DNA of 34,552 bases from Ignavibacteriales bacterium CG_4_9_14_3_um_filter_30_11 (lineage in GTDB: Bacteria; Bacteroidota; Ignavibacteria; Ignavibacteriales; Ignavibacteriaceae): NCBI GenBank assembly GCA_002790365.1, contig PFVA01000059.1:17478-52029 (forward strand). Reading direction: 5' to 3'. The notes under the pieces were generated by a model. That model worked only from the letters and a program-made list of their open reading frames with translations, searched no databases and was not told the origin of the DNA. Positions within the stretch are counted from its first letter, which is position 1, and every line of letters begins with the position of its first letter. Shown here in pieces: positions 16,473 to 25,963 of this stretch. The position numbers and the translations under genes were made by a program.

Positions 16473-17966
16473 ATGGCTGCAAAAAAATATAAAATATTAT
16501 TTGTCACTTCAGAAGTAGTTCCATTTATAAAAACAGGTGGTCTTGCAGATGTTTCATCAGCACTTCCTCAAATGTTAGCTGAACTGGGTCACGAGGTAAG
16601 AATTGTAGTGCCCAAGTATGGTATTGTTGATGATAGGAAATATAAAATACATGAAGTAGTTAGACTTAAAGATATTCAAATAAAAATAGGCGATAAGGAT
16701 GTTACTTTCTCTTTAAAATCTTGTTTCCTTCCCGGACAAAGAGTAAGAGTACAAATTTATTTTCTTGATAATGAAAAATACTTTAAAAGTAGAAGTAGTT
16801 TATATGCAGATCCACTTACTGGAAAAGATTATCCGGATAATGATGAAAGATTTACTTTACTTTCAAAATCAGTTTTTGAACTAATAAGTAAACTTGGTTG
16901 GGAACCAGATATAATCCATTGCAATGATTGGCAGACTGGACTTATTCCTGCTTATCTAAAAACATCTTATAAAAATGATCCATTATTCTCAAAATTTAAA
17001 ACTCTATTTACAATTCATAATTTAGCTTATCAAGGTGAGTTCAAAACTTCATCATTTAAGAATTTAGGACTTGATGAGAATTTGAACAATGATAATGGAA
17101 TATTGAAAAATGGAAAAGTTAATCTAATGAAAAGTGGCTTGCTTTATGCTGATGTTATTAATACAGTAAGTAAAACTTATGCCGAAGAAATTAGGACTGA
17201 TAATGATATAGGAGCAGGACTAAAAGATATCCTTTCAAAGAGGAAAAAAGATCTTTACGGTATTGTTAATGGGATAGATTATAAAGTTTGGAATCCTGAA
17301 AAAGACAAACATATAAAGAAAAAATATTCTGTAAAAAATTTGCAAGCTAAATATTTAAATAAAGAAGAATTAGCTGAGAAGTTTAATCTCAAGGCAAGCA
17401 TAAATACACCTATAATTGGTATTATTGCAAGAATGTTTGACTCAAAAGGATTTGATCTGATAAAAGATGTTTTTACAGACCTGATGAAATTAGATATTCA
17501 AATGGTATTGCTTGGTATCGGTGATCAAAAATATCATACATTCTTTAATAAAATGTCATCTAAATATTCAAAGAAATTTGCATGTTATTTAGGATTCAAT
17601 GATGAATTAGCTCACATTATTGAAAGTGGTTCTGATATGTTTTTAATGCCTTCTCAATATGAACCTTGTGGATTAAACCAGATGTATAGTTTAGTTTATG
17701 GAACAGTGCCTATTGTTAGAGAAATCGGTGGACTTGCAGATACAGTTGTGAATTATGATGAGAAAAAAGATACAGGAAATGGTTTTATGTTCAAAAATTA
17801 TGATTCAAAAGAAATGCTTAAAGAAATTAAGAGAGCTTTAAAGATTTATAAAAATAAAGAAGCATGGCAAAAAATAATGAAGACAGGAATGAAATCAGAT
17901 TTCAGTTGGAAATCTTCAGCAAAACAATATGTAGACCTTTATAAAATAATTCTTAATAACAATTAA
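16473..17966 (+). CDS. glgA: Glycogen synthase (ADP-glucose type)
   Basis: GT5 family starch/glycogen synthase, adding glucose from ADP-glucose to alpha-1,4-glucan. 497 residues. The N-terminal Rossmann domain begins KILFVTSEVVPFIKTGGLAD with the diagnostic KTGGL at 20-24. DIIHCNDWQTGLIP and FTIHNLAYQGEF follow. The C-terminal half has IVNGIDYKVWNPEKD, IGIIARMFDSKGFDLI and MPSQYEPCGLNQMYSLVYGT, whose Glu is the retaining-GT catalytic residue. A purine-rich AAAGAGA precedes the ATG. The stop overlaps the next gene by one base. Other glycogen genes (glgB, glgC, glgP) are not in the window. Confidence 0.96.
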   Translation: MAAKKYKILFVTSEVVPFIKTGGLADVSSALPQMLAELGHEVRIVVPKYGIVDDRKYKIHEVVRLKDIQIKIGDKDVTFSLKSCFLPGQRVRVQIYFLDNEKYFKSRSSLYADPLTGKDYPDNDERFTLLSKSVFELISKLGWEPDIIHCNDWQTGLIPAYLKTSYKNDPLFSKFKTLFTIHNLAYQGEFKTSSFKNLGLDENLNNDNGILKNGKVNLMKSGLLYADVINTVSKTYAEEIRTDNDIGAGLKDILSKRKKDLYGIVNGIDYKVWNPEKDKHIKKKYSVKNLQAKYLNKEELAEKFNLKASINTPIIGIIARMFDSKGFDLIKDVFTDLMKLDIQMVLLGIGDQKYHTFFNKMSSKYSKKFACYLGFNDELAHIIESGSDMFLMPSQYEPCGLNQMYSLVYGTVPIVREIGGLADTVVNYDEKKDTGNGFMFKNYDSKEMLKEIKRALKIYKNKEAWQKIMKTGMKSDFSWKSSAKQYVDLYKIILNNN

Positions 17967-18541
17967 TGCCTAACTGTGCAATATTTTTAGATAGAGATGG
18001 AACTATCAATGAAGATCCTGGGTATCTTGGTGAAATTAATAAAGTTTTTCTGTTACCCGGTGCAGGACAGGGACTTTCAATATTAAAAAATGAATATAAT
18101 TTTAAGTTAATTGTTATTTCAAATCAATCCGGTATTGCAAGAGGATTATTGACTCATAATATTGTTAAAAGTATTAACAAAAAAATAAATGAATTGCTAT
18201 TTCATTTTAATGTTCAGATCGACGAGTTTTATTTTTGTCCTTTTCACCCGGATTTTAGTAATGAAGAAGAATGTAAATGCAGAAAACCTTCTGCAATAAT
18301 GGTATATAAAGCAGCAAAAGAACATAATATTGATTTAACTAAATCTTATTTTATTGGGGATATGACTTATGATATTGAGTGCGGGAAAAATGCTGAGTTA
18401 AAAACGATTTTGGTAAAAACCGGAAATGGCAAAAAATCTTTAAAAGCCTTGAAATTGCAAAATAATTTACCAAGCTTTGTTGCTCAAAATATTTTAGACT
18501 CTTGTAAATTTATTAAAAATGATTTTTTTGGAGCATCATAA
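17966..18541 (+). CDS. gmhB: HAD phosphatase, GmhB/histidinol-phosphatase family
   Basis: The 191 residues match D,D-heptose-1,7-bisphosphate 7-phosphatase (GmhB), which makes ADP-heptose precursors for LPS core. HAD motif I is FLDRDGTINEDPGY with nucleophile D9 and acid D11. Motif II is VISNQSGIARG. The family's zinc loop is complete, with C91, H94, C103 and C105. RKPSAIM and YFIGDMTYDIECGKNAE give motifs III and IV. The same family includes histidinol-phosphate phosphatase, which cannot be excluded by eye. It overlaps glgA by one base and abuts the next gene, so it is clearly co-transcribed. Confidence 0.88.
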   Translation: MPNCAIFLDRDGTINEDPGYLGEINKVFLLPGAGQGLSILKNEYNFKLIVISNQSGIARGLLTHNIVKSINKKINELLFHFNVQIDEFYFCPFHPDFSNEEECKCRKPSAIMVYKAAKEHNIDLTKSYFIGDMTYDIECGKNAELKTILVKTGNGKKSLKALKLQNNLPSFVAQNILDSCKFIKNDFFGAS

Positions 18542-19723
18542 TTGATTAAAAAAATATTCTTACTTCTCTTTGCAATAATTGTCTGTATTCAAATACCATC
18601 CTGTAGTGATGAACCTAAAACTTTTGGTGTTGATATATTAAATTCAGATTTCATTGTACTAGATACACTGAATTCAACAAAAGATTCACTTGCTCAAACT
18701 TCCACAGTATTTAAAACAGTTATACCACTTGGAGCTGGAAGTAATTTACTGGTTGGTAAAAAAGGAATTCTGAAAGCTTCATTTTTAATTAAGTTCACAT
18801 TAGGATTAATTGATTCACTTAAAACAGATATTAACTCCGGTGCAACAGTTATTACTGAAGCAAAAGTAAAATTAATAAATACATATCAATTTGGTGACAG
18901 TACTGCTGCCTTTGATCTTACTGCACATAATATTACTTCAGATTGGTCTTCTATTGGTTTTACATCGGATAGTCTTGCTAATTTTACTTTTGATAATCCG
19001 GATGTAAGTTCATCTTTAAATTTGACTGATTCTATTAAAACTTTTAATCTGGATGTAAATCTTATAAAATCTTGGTTACAATCTGTAATAGATACAACTC
19101 AAAAAACCAATAAAGGGTTATATGTAAAATCTGAAGCAAGTTCACAAAAAGTTTTAGGATTTCAAGCTAAAACAACTTCTACAATAAATCAGCCTGAACT
19201 TATAGTAATTATAAATAAACCAGGTGTATATACTGACACTTTAACTTACTTTCCTGAGGCAGATGTAAGTGTAGTTAAAAGTAATATACCTGATGTTGGT
19301 GCAGGAAACATTGCATTGCAATCAGGTTTAATTGTAAATTCAAAGATTTGGTTTGATATTTCTTCTGTCCCTAAAAATGCTATAATAAATAAAGCGAAAC
19401 TCTTTTTGAAAACTGATACAGTGCAAACAATTAAAGGAACAAATATTGTAGATGCAATTATTGTCAGTAATATTGTTGATAGTACAACAAAAGTAATTGA
19501 TTCAACTATTTCTCAAGAAAATTTATTTCCTGATGGTGATTCATATTCCGGACTTATTACAACATTTGTTCAAAATTGGTTGTTAACAGGAAAGAATGAA
19601 GGTATTTTATTAGCCCCTAGTGTTGGTATTGATGGTGTTGATCTTTTTGTATTCAAAGGAAGTACTACATCAATTTATGCAGACAGACCTAGACTAGAAA
19701 TATTTTATACAACCAGAAAATAA
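18542..19723 (+). CDS. Lipoprotein with duplicated DNRLRE-like domain
   Basis: 393 residues. The signal peptide ends in a lipobox IPSCSDE (lipidated C21). The mature part seems to have two similar beta-rich halves. One includes LKASFLIKFTLGL, then TEAKVKLINTYQFGD and FDLTAHNITSDWSS. The other has SKIWFDISSVPKNAIINKAK, then LFLKTDTV and, near the end, LITTFVQNWLLTGKNEGI. The pattern of a rigid element, a sum of 'KAKLFL' strands and a Trp-containing helix resembles DNRLRE-type domains of secreted proteins. The family call is tentative. The TTG start directly follows the gmhB stop; the outer-membrane gene begins one base after its own stop. Confidence 0.8.
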   Translation: MIKKIFLLLFAIIVCIQIPSCSDEPKTFGVDILNSDFIVLDTLNSTKDSLAQTSTVFKTVIPLGAGSNLLVGKKGILKASFLIKFTLGLIDSLKTDINSGATVITEAKVKLINTYQFGDSTAAFDLTAHNITSDWSSIGFTSDSLANFTFDNPDVSSSLNLTDSIKTFNLDVNLIKSWLQSVIDTTQKTNKGLYVKSEASSQKVLGFQAKTTSTINQPELIVIINKPGVYTDTLTYFPEADVSVVKSNIPDVGAGNIALQSGLIVNSKIWFDISSVPKNAIINKAKLFLKTDTVQTIKGTNIVDAIIVSNIVDSTTKVIDSTISQENLFPDGDSYSGLITTFVQNWLLTGKNEGILLAPSVGIDGVDLFVFKGSTTSIYADRPRLEIFYTTRK

Positions 19724-19724
19724 T

Positions 19725-20978
19725 ATGAATTTCAAAAAAGTAAAGATAATAATTGTATTTCTTCTCATCCAATTGAGTGCATTCTCACAAACTAGTTCCA
19801 ATTATACTCGATTTGGAGTTGGGGAGATGGTTTACTCCTATTCAGGAAGAAATTTAGGATTTGGAGGTCTTGGTGTTTCTGTATTAAGTGAAAATCATCT
19901 TAATTTTATTAACCCAGCAAGCTTAACTAAAATAAATTTAACAAGAACTGAATTTGGTGCTAACTATAGTTCTTTATTTCTATCTGATAAAAATAACAGT
20001 GGATTTTATAGTAGCGGTGGTTTTGATGGTGTAACTTTAGCTTTTCCAATAAGCGTATCTAATGGAATTACTTTATCAATGGGATTATTACCATTTTCAA
20101 ATGTCAATTATAAAAATGTTCAAACAACTGCCCCAAGTTCAGATCCCTCAGAAACATTTGTAACTACTTATGAAGGATCCGGAAGTTTATCAAAATTATT
20201 TTTGGGTACTTCATTAAAACTTCCATTTGATTTGAGCCTTGGTGTTACAATGGATTATTATTTTGGAAGTATGACTTACTATTCAAGACTTGAATATACC
20301 AATAATGTTTCCTTTCGTATGTCAGAATTTAATAGCAAGAGAAGACCAGGCGGATTTGGCAGTACTGTTGGAATAATAAGTCCAGATATATCCAAAATGT
20401 TTTCATCAAGTACTTTATCTGATTTTAGATTAGGATTTTCTGTTAATCTTTTTTCTGATTTAGATACAGATACTTTATTGATTAGGTCGACATCAATTGG
20501 TATCGATACTTTATCCGACTCAAAGGTTAAGATGCATATTCCAATTAGAATGTTTGCCGGAATGAGTTTTTTCATAAATAAAGAGTATTTATTTACATTT
20601 GATTATACAACTCAAAAATGGACAGATTATTCATTTAATGAAATTAAATCAAATAATTTAAGAGATTCTTATCGGATTAGTTTTGGTATCGAACACGATA
20701 ATCAAAACAATGTTGGGGGATATATTAGGGAACATATGATTTGGCGTTTGGGTTTAAGTTATGAGAAGACACAATACGAATTTAATGGACAAGGTATAGA
20801 TATGTTAGCTTTTAATACAGGTTTATCATTACCATTAAGTCCAAATAATTCATTAGATTTGGGATTAGAGTTTTCAATGAGAGGAACAACGGAATCTAAT
20901 TTGATTAAGGAAAATAGACTTAAATTTAGTTTAGGATTGAGTTTGGGAGAATTATGGTTTTTAAGAAGGGAAAGATAG
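19725..20978 (+). CDS. Outer-membrane beta-barrel protein
   Basis: 417 residues with a Sec signal (hydrophobic IIIVFLLIQLSAFS, cleavage near residue 22). The mature N-terminus SSNYTRFGVGEMVYSYSGRN, with NFINPASLTKI, is like FadL/TodX-type or PorV-like barrels of Bacteroidota and Chlorobi. Strands alternate through the length: LSLGVTMDYYFG, FRLGFSVNLFS, FTFDYTTQKWTDY, WRLGLSYEKTQY and LDLGLEFSM. The chain ends in a final strand LKFSLGLSLGELWFLRRER. Substrate is unknown. It sits between the lipoprotein and the TPR protein in one transcription unit, with one- and 26-base gaps. Confidence 0.85.
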   Translation: MNFKKVKIIIVFLLIQLSAFSQTSSNYTRFGVGEMVYSYSGRNLGFGGLGVSVLSENHLNFINPASLTKINLTRTEFGANYSSLFLSDKNNSGFYSSGGFDGVTLAFPISVSNGITLSMGLLPFSNVNYKNVQTTAPSSDPSETFVTTYEGSGSLSKLFLGTSLKLPFDLSLGVTMDYYFGSMTYYSRLEYTNNVSFRMSEFNSKRRPGGFGSTVGIISPDISKMFSSSTLSDFRLGFSVNLFSDLDTDTLLIRSTSIGIDTLSDSKVKMHIPIRMFAGMSFFINKEYLFTFDYTTQKWTDYSFNEIKSNNLRDSYRISFGIEHDNQNNVGGYIREHMIWRLGLSYEKTQYEFNGQGIDMLAFNTGLSLPLSPNNSLDLGLEFSMRGTTESNLIKENRLKFSLGLSLGELWFLRRER

Positions 20979-21004
20979 TTATAAATAAATAAGAAGGTAT
21001 AATT

Positions 21005-22282
21005 TTGAAAAACATAGTTAAACTTATTTTAATTGTTGTTGTCTTATTATTTGTTTTTTCTAATAATAATTATTCGTATTCATTACATAATATTAATAAT
21101 AATTCAGCAATTGATTCAGTTAATATTCTTGAACAATACAGTCTCTTTTCTGAATATTATAAAAACAAGGACTTCAAAAGCGCTCTACCCTATGGCTGGA
21201 AAGTTTTAAGCCTTGATCCAGAAAAATTTAGTAAATGGATCTATTATAAAATGGAAGACATTTTATGGCAACTACATGATTCTTCAACAGTTACCCCTGA
21301 AATTAAAAAAGAAGTTGAAGATACAATTATGTATGTGTACGATCTTGCTCTAAAATATAATAACTCATCAAGTAATTTCTTTTTGCAAAGAAGAGCTTTT
21401 GTAGCTGAAACCTGGCTTAATTTGAGTAATGATAAAGTTATAAATTATTACGAGGAAGCTATTAAAGCCGATCCACAAATATCTACATATTGGATTAATA
21501 GACTGGGGCAGTATTATAAAAATAATGCAACAGACACTAATGACTATAAATCAAAAGCCATCGATATTTATACTCAATTAAGTGAAAAGGAACCAGATAA
21601 TCCGATTTGGAATTCACAATTAGAATCTATGGTTGAAAACATTGATGAACTTGTTGACCTTGCTAAAAAAACTTGGGATTTGGATAAAGATAATTTAGGT
21701 AAAGCATGGAAGTTTGTAACAATTGCACAGAGAGCCAGTAAATATGATCAGGCAATTGTTGGACTAGAATATTTAGTTTTGAAAGCTCCAAAAACTATTA
21801 ATTATTGGACACAACTTGCAATAGCATATCAGAAGGTTAATGACATAAATAAAGCTGAAGACGCATATAAAACATTAATCAAACTTGAACCTACTAAAAA
21901 AGAAAACCATCTTAATTTAGGAATCATTTATAAGGACAAAGGGATGTTCTCTAGTGCTAGAAATGAATATAGAAGAGCATATAATATTGATAAATCCTGG
22001 GGGCTACCAATTTTTTACGAAGGATTATTATACGAAATGAGTGCAAGACAACAAAAATTTGATTTTGAATCCAAGCTTGTGTATTTATTAGCTGTTCAAA
22101 CTTACAGACAAGCTTTAAGTGTTGAACCAACCCTAGATCAAGCAAGAGATAGAATTAATGCTCTATCGTCATCCTTACCAACCGATGAGGACTATTTCTT
22201 CAGAGGATATAAAAAAGGGTCCACGATAAATATATCAGGTAATAGTTTCTCTTGGATAGGAAGAAGTGTTACTGCTCAATAA
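21005..22282 (+). CDS. Exported TPR-repeat protein
   Basis: 425 residues with an N-terminal hydrophobic signal (KLILIVVVLLFVFS), likely cleaved near residue 25; no lipobox is seen. About four to five TPR units lie between roughly 225 and 395, the clearest being WTQLAIAYQKVNDINKAEDA and HLNLGIIYKDKGMFSSARNE. An earlier helical region (about 40-215) also looks repeat-like. The C-terminus (TDEDYFFRGYKKGS) falls outside the repeats. Such proteins scaffold periplasmic or outer-membrane assemblies. The TTG start is supported by AAGAAGG at 20991-20997. It is the last gene of the glgA run and is followed by a terminator. Confidence 0.85.
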   Translation: MKNIVKLILIVVVLLFVFSNNNYSYSLHNINNNSAIDSVNILEQYSLFSEYYKNKDFKSALPYGWKVLSLDPEKFSKWIYYKMEDILWQLHDSSTVTPEIKKEVEDTIMYVYDLALKYNNSSSNFFLQRRAFVAETWLNLSNDKVINYYEEAIKADPQISTYWINRLGQYYKNNATDTNDYKSKAIDIYTQLSEKEPDNPIWNSQLESMVENIDELVDLAKKTWDLDKDNLGKAWKFVTIAQRASKYDQAIVGLEYLVLKAPKTINYWTQLAIAYQKVNDINKAEDAYKTLIKLEPTKKENHLNLGIIYKDKGMFSSARNEYRRAYNIDKSWGLPIFYEGLLYEMSARQQKFDFESKLVYLLAVQTYRQALSVEPTLDQARDRINALSSSLPTDEDYFFRGYKKGSTINISGNSFSWIGRSVTAQ

Positions 22283-22304
22283 AAAGTATAATTGATGATA
22301 AATT

Positions 22305-22343
22305 AAAAGGTTTTAAATTTAATATTTGAAACCTTTTTTGTTT
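22305..22343 (+). terminator. Rho-independent terminator after the glgA operon
   Basis: A 14-bp stem (22305-22318 with 22324-22337, one G-T pair) has a 5-base loop and continues into a T tract (TTTTTT then GTTTT). It lies 22 bases after the TPR gene's stop. It is the strongest hairpin in the right half of the window and marks the end of the five-gene run. The following 92 bases up to glyA are AT-rich and presumably hold the glyA promoter. Confidence 0.88.
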
Positions 22344-22435
22344 TAAATAAGAATCTTCTTTTTGTAGATATAAAAAATATAAATAGTTAACTTTATAAGT
22401 TAAATTTTCTAATAAAAATTGATAAAGGTTAAACA

Positions 22436-23716
22436 TTGCTTAAAGACAAAGAAATATCCAAAGTATTAGAGCTTGAATCTAAAAGACAGCTAGAAAACTT
22501 AGAATTAATTGCTTCTGAAAATTATGTAAGCCAAAATGTATTAGAAGCAGCCGGAACAATATTAACAAATAAATATGCTGAAGGATATCCTGGTAAAAGA
22601 TATTATGGCGGTTGTGAATATGTTGATATGGCTGAGGAAATTGCTCAAGAAAGACTAAAAAAAATATTCAATGCAGAATATGTAAATGTTCAACCACATA
22701 GCGGCTCACAAGCTAATATGGCAGTTTTAATGGTATTTTTAAATCCAGGTGATAAGTTCTTAGGCTTAAGTCTTGCACACGGTGGACATTTAACACACGG
22801 TTCTCCAGTAAACTTTTCAGGTCAGCTTTATCAAGCAGTTGGTTATACCTTAAATAAAAAAACTCAAATGTTGGACTATGATGTAATTGCTGATATTGCC
22901 AAAAAAGAAAAACCAAAAGTAATAGTTATGGGTGCCAGTGCTTATTCTCGTGAATGGGACTACAAAAAATTTAGAGAAATTGCTGATTCTATTAATGCAT
23001 ATTTAATCTGTGATATGGCTCATCCAGCAGGATTAATTGCAAAAGGATTACTGAATAATCCCTTACCTTATTGTGATGTAGTTACTTCAACTACACATAA
23101 AACTCTAAGAGGTCCAAGAGGGGGAATAATATTAATTGGAAAAGATTTTGAAAATAAAATGGGTGTTACTGCACCAAAAAGCGGAAGATTAAAGATGATG
23201 TCTGAGTTGATTGACAGCAAGGTAATGCCTGGAATTCAAGGTGGTCCATTGATGCATATTATTATGGCTAAAGCCGTTGCATTTGGTGAGATACTTGATG
23301 AATCTTTTAACTACTATGCTAAACAAGTAATTAAAAATTCAAAAATATTAGCTTCTAAATTAAATGAATATGGATTTAGTATTATTTCTGGGGGAACAGA
23401 TAACCACCTTATGTTAATTGATTTGACAAATAAAGATATAACCGGTAAAAATGCTGAAATTGCTTTAGGTAAAGCTGGTATTACAGTTAATAAAAATATG
23501 GTACCTTTTGATGAAAGAAGTCCATTTGTTACTAGTGGAATTAGAGTTGGTACAGCTGCTGTTACAACTAGGGGAATGGAAGAAAAAGAGATGGAAACCA
23601 TTGCTGATTTTATTAATCAAGCAATTAAAGGAAATGAAAACGATCAAGTATTAAGTTCAATAAAAGAAAATGTAAAAGAAATGTGTTCTCATTTTTCATT
23701 ATTCAAAAATAATTAA
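22436..23716 (+). CDS. glyA: Serine hydroxymethyltransferase
   Basis: PLP enzyme interconverting serine and glycine with transfer of a one-carbon unit to THF, the main source of 5,10-methylene-THF. 426 residues, normal length. The N-terminus has [17 protein letters not shown] and [20 protein letters not shown]. The PLP lysine is K222 in [16 protein letters not shown]. Further family stretches are [24 protein letters not shown] and [15 protein letters not shown]. The TTG start is preceded by AAAGG (22424-22428). tatC begins eight bases after its stop. Confidence 0.98.
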   Translation: MLKDKEISKVLELESKRQLENLELIASENYVSQNVLEAAGTILTNKYAEGYPGKRYYGGCEYVDMAEEIAQERLKKIFNAEYVNVQPHSGSQANMAVLMVFLNPGDKFLGLSLAHGGHLTHGSPVNFSGQLYQAVGYTLNKKTQMLDYDVIADIAKKEKPKVIVMGASAYSREWDYKKFREIADSINAYLICDMAHPAGLIAKGLLNNPLPYCDVVTSTTHKTLRGPRGGIILIGKDFENKMGVTAPKSGRLKMMSELIDSKVMPGIQGGPLMHIIMAKAVAFGEILDESFNYYAKQVIKNSKILASKLNEYGFSIISGGTDNHLMLIDLTNKDITGKNAEIALGKAGITVNKNMVPFDERSPFVTSGIRVGTAAVTTRGMEEKEMETIADFINQAIKGNENDQVLSSIKENVKEMCSHFSLFKNN

Positions 23717-23724
23717 TAACCAAT

Positions 23725-24480
23725 TTGTCTGAAAAAGAATTAAGTGAAATAATTGATGATGATCCTAAAGAAGAATCAATGTCTTTTCTTGAACATTTGG
23801 AAGAATTTAGGTGGAGGATAATATATTCCTTAATCGGAATTGTTCTGGGAACAATAATAGCTTGGATATTTATTGACTACCTTGTTGATTATGTTTTACT
23901 TGTACCTGCCAAAAGCTCCGGCTCAGAATTACAGAACTTAAAACCTTTTGGTCAGTTATTTATGTATATGCAAATTGCCATAATTGTAGGCTGCATATTA
24001 AGTATACCAAATATTTTTTATCAATTTTGGAAATTCATTTCTCCTGCTCTCCGAAAAAAAGAAAGAAAATATATTTCATTGATTGTTATATTTTCTTCTT
24101 TATGTTTTCTTCTTGGAATTGCTTTTGCCTACTTAGTTATGCTACCATTGGCTTTAAAATTTGCATCCAAATTTGGTTCAACTTCTATTAAAAATTTTTT
24201 TGCTATTGACGAGTATATGTCAATAATACTTAGTGTTATGTTAACAGCAGGGTTTGTATTTGAACTACCTATGGTTTCTTTATTCTTAACTAAACTTGGG
24301 ATTTTAACTCCATCATTCATGAAGAAATATAGGAAACATGCTATTGTAATAATTTTGGTTGCTTCTGCAATTTTAACTCCGGGTACGGATCCAGTCTCAC
24401 AAGTTATTTTGGCAGTTCCTTTATTGTTATTATATGAAATAAGTATATTGATTTCTAAAATTGCTCGAAAAAAGAAATGA
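23725..24480 (+). CDS. tatC: Sec-independent translocase protein TatC
   Basis: Twin-arginine translocase core subunit that binds RR signal peptides at the cytoplasmic membrane. 251 residues with the expected six membrane spans (first about 33-52, last two near the C-terminus). The N-terminal signature SFLEHLEEFRWRIIYS is the TatC signal-recognition region. Other family stretches are FYQFWKFISPALRKKERKY, the FELPMVSLFL region and LTPGTDPVSQVILAVPLLLL. TatA/TatB are not in the window. The TTG start is chosen because it follows glyA closely and precedes an acidic cytoplasmic tail. The polyprenyl synthase overlaps its stop by four bases. Confidence 0.97.
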   Translation: MSEKELSEIIDDDPKEESMSFLEHLEEFRWRIIYSLIGIVLGTIIAWIFIDYLVDYVLLVPAKSSGSELQNLKPFGQLFMYMQIAIIVGCILSIPNIFYQFWKFISPALRKKERKYISLIVIFSSLCFLLGIAFAYLVMLPLALKFASKFGSTSIKNFFAIDEYMSIILSVMLTAGFVFELPMVSLFLTKLGILTPSFMKKYRKHAIVIILVASAILTPGTDPVSQVILAVPLLLLYEISILISKIARKKK

Positions 24481-25457
24481 TTAAACCAAAACTAAAAGAA
24501 ATTAGTCTTCCTATTAATTCTGAACTTTCAGAGTTCAATAAGCATTTTAAAGAAGCAATGCATTCCAAAGTTGGAATTGTTGATTTAATTACAAAGTATA
24601 TTTTAAGACAAAAAGGAAAAAAAATTCGTCCCCTATTAGTTTTACTTTCATCCAAAGTTGCGGGGGGAATAACTGAAAGATCATATAGAGGAGCGGTATT
24701 AGTAGAACTTCTTCACACAGCAACTTTAATACACGATGATGTTGTAGATAATGCCGACAAGAGAAGGGGCTTTTGGTCAATAAATGCTGTATTTAAAAAT
24801 AAGATTGCAGTACTTATGGGAGACTATCTACTCTCTAAAGGATTGATGATTGCAGTTGACGGTAAAGATTTTGATTTTTTAGAAGTAATTACAAATACAG
24901 TTAAAAGGATGTCGGAGGGAGAATTACTTCAAATTAAAAAAACAAGAAAATTAGATATTGACGAAGAAACTTATTTTAAAATAATTTCTGATAAAACAGC
25001 TTCTTTACTTGAAACTTGTTGCTTAATAGGCGCTTTGAGTGCTTCTAAAAATCCGGAATATCTAAATGCAATGAAAATTTTTGGAGAAAATATTGGAATG
25101 GCTTTTCAAATAACAGATGATGTATTAGACTTAACAGGCAAGAGTAACATTATTGGGAAACCCATTGGTGGAGATATTAAAGAAAAGAAAATTACTCTAC
25201 CTTTAATTTATTCCCTTAACAAAGTTTCAATTTCAGATGCAAAGAATATTAGAAAAATTATTAAGAATGGAAGTTCCAATGAAGATATAGAAAAAGTTAT
25301 TAACTTTATTAGGAATAACAATGGGATTGAATTCGCACTTGAAAAAGCTAATCAATATTCAGAGACTGCAAGGGAAGCATTAAAAATATTTTCAGACTCA
25401 CCTTCAAAAATTGCGTTGGAAACTCTTGTTGATTTTATAATGAACAGAAAAAATTAA
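24477..25457 (+). CDS. ispB: Polyprenyl (long-chain trans) diphosphate synthase
   Basis: Elongates farnesyl or geranyl diphosphate with IPP units to a long all-trans chain, probably the side chain of menaquinone. In 326 residues both aspartate-rich motifs are present: DDVVD (D87, D88, D91) in LIHDDVVDNADKRRG, and DDVLD (D214-D218) in AFQITDDVLDLTGK. GKKIRPLLVLLSSK carries the IPP-binding Lys/Arg. A small residue (Ala) five positions before the first motif fits a long-chain product. The overlap with tatC (ATGA) suggests coupling. The symbol is by similarity; chain length cannot be read from sequence. Confidence 0.92.
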   Translation: MIKPKLKEISLPINSELSEFNKHFKEAMHSKVGIVDLITKYILRQKGKKIRPLLVLLSSKVAGGITERSYRGAVLVELLHTATLIHDDVVDNADKRRGFWSINAVFKNKIAVLMGDYLLSKGLMIAVDGKDFDFLEVITNTVKRMSEGELLQIKKTRKLDIDEETYFKIISDKTASLLETCCLIGALSASKNPEYLNAMKIFGENIGMAFQITDDVLDLTGKSNIIGKPIGGDIKEKKITLPLIYSLNKVSISDAKNIRKIIKNGSSNEDIEKVINFIRNNNGIEFALEKANQYSETAREALKIFSDSPSKIALETLVDFIMNRKN

Positions 25458-25463
25458 TTCAAT

Positions 25464-25946
25464 TTAATTTTTCTTTTCATCAAGATAGTTAAATCCTTTT
25501 AGGGGATTTCTTAAAGTAAGAACTGGACAAGGAGCTTTTCTTACAACTTTTTCTGCAGTGCTTCCAAACAGAATTTTTTCAATTCCTGTTCTTCCATGAG
25601 TTGATATAATAATCAGATCAATATTTTCTTCATTAACAGTTTCAACAATTTCTATAAACGGTTTACCTGTTTTTATTATTTTTCTCGCTTTTATTTCTGA
25701 TGGGATCTCATTTTTAATTAACTTGGCGAGCCCATCATCAGCATTTTTTGTCAGTTCACTATCTGTTGGTGGAATAGTAATTTGAGTGGCACTAAAATCC
25801 GGGGGATAAATTACAGGTTCAATAACATATATCAGAATTAATTCAGCTTTAAAACATTTAATAAAATTGATAGAATAAATTAAAGCATCCTTTGAATAGT
25901 CCGAAAAATCAATCGGAACTAATACTTTATTTATATTCAATTCCAT
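25464..25946 (-). CDS. Universal stress protein, UspA family
   Basis: 160 residues, one Usp domain. NKVLVPIDFSDYSKDALIYS at the start is the nucleotide-binding strand and loop. LIIISTHGRTGIEKILFGST then AEKVVRKAPCPVLTLRN holds the G-x2-G and GS/GT phosphate-binding motifs, so this is probably an ATP-binding Usp. A strong AGGAGG lies just before the ATG on the - strand. It follows the cyclic-nucleotide-binding protein by 17 bases, last of the three-gene hisA run, and converges on the polyprenyl synthase with six bases between stops. Confidence 0.93.
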   Translation of the reverse strand: MELNINKVLVPIDFSDYSKDALIYSINFIKCFKAELILIYVIEPVIYPPDFSATQITIPPTDSELTKNADDGLAKLIKNEIPSEIKARKIIKTGKPFIEIVETVNEENIDLIIISTHGRTGIEKILFGSTAEKVVRKAPCPVLTLRNPLKGFNYLDEKKN

Positions 25947-25963
25947 TTTAATTACCTCCTATT

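Noticed and set aside
25449-25472. 9-bp AT-only inverted repeat (AAAAATTAA/TTAATTTTT) between the convergent polyprenyl synthase and usp genes
   Set aside because: It covers both stop codons and could be a bidirectional terminator, but an all-A/T stem is weak and could arise by chance here.
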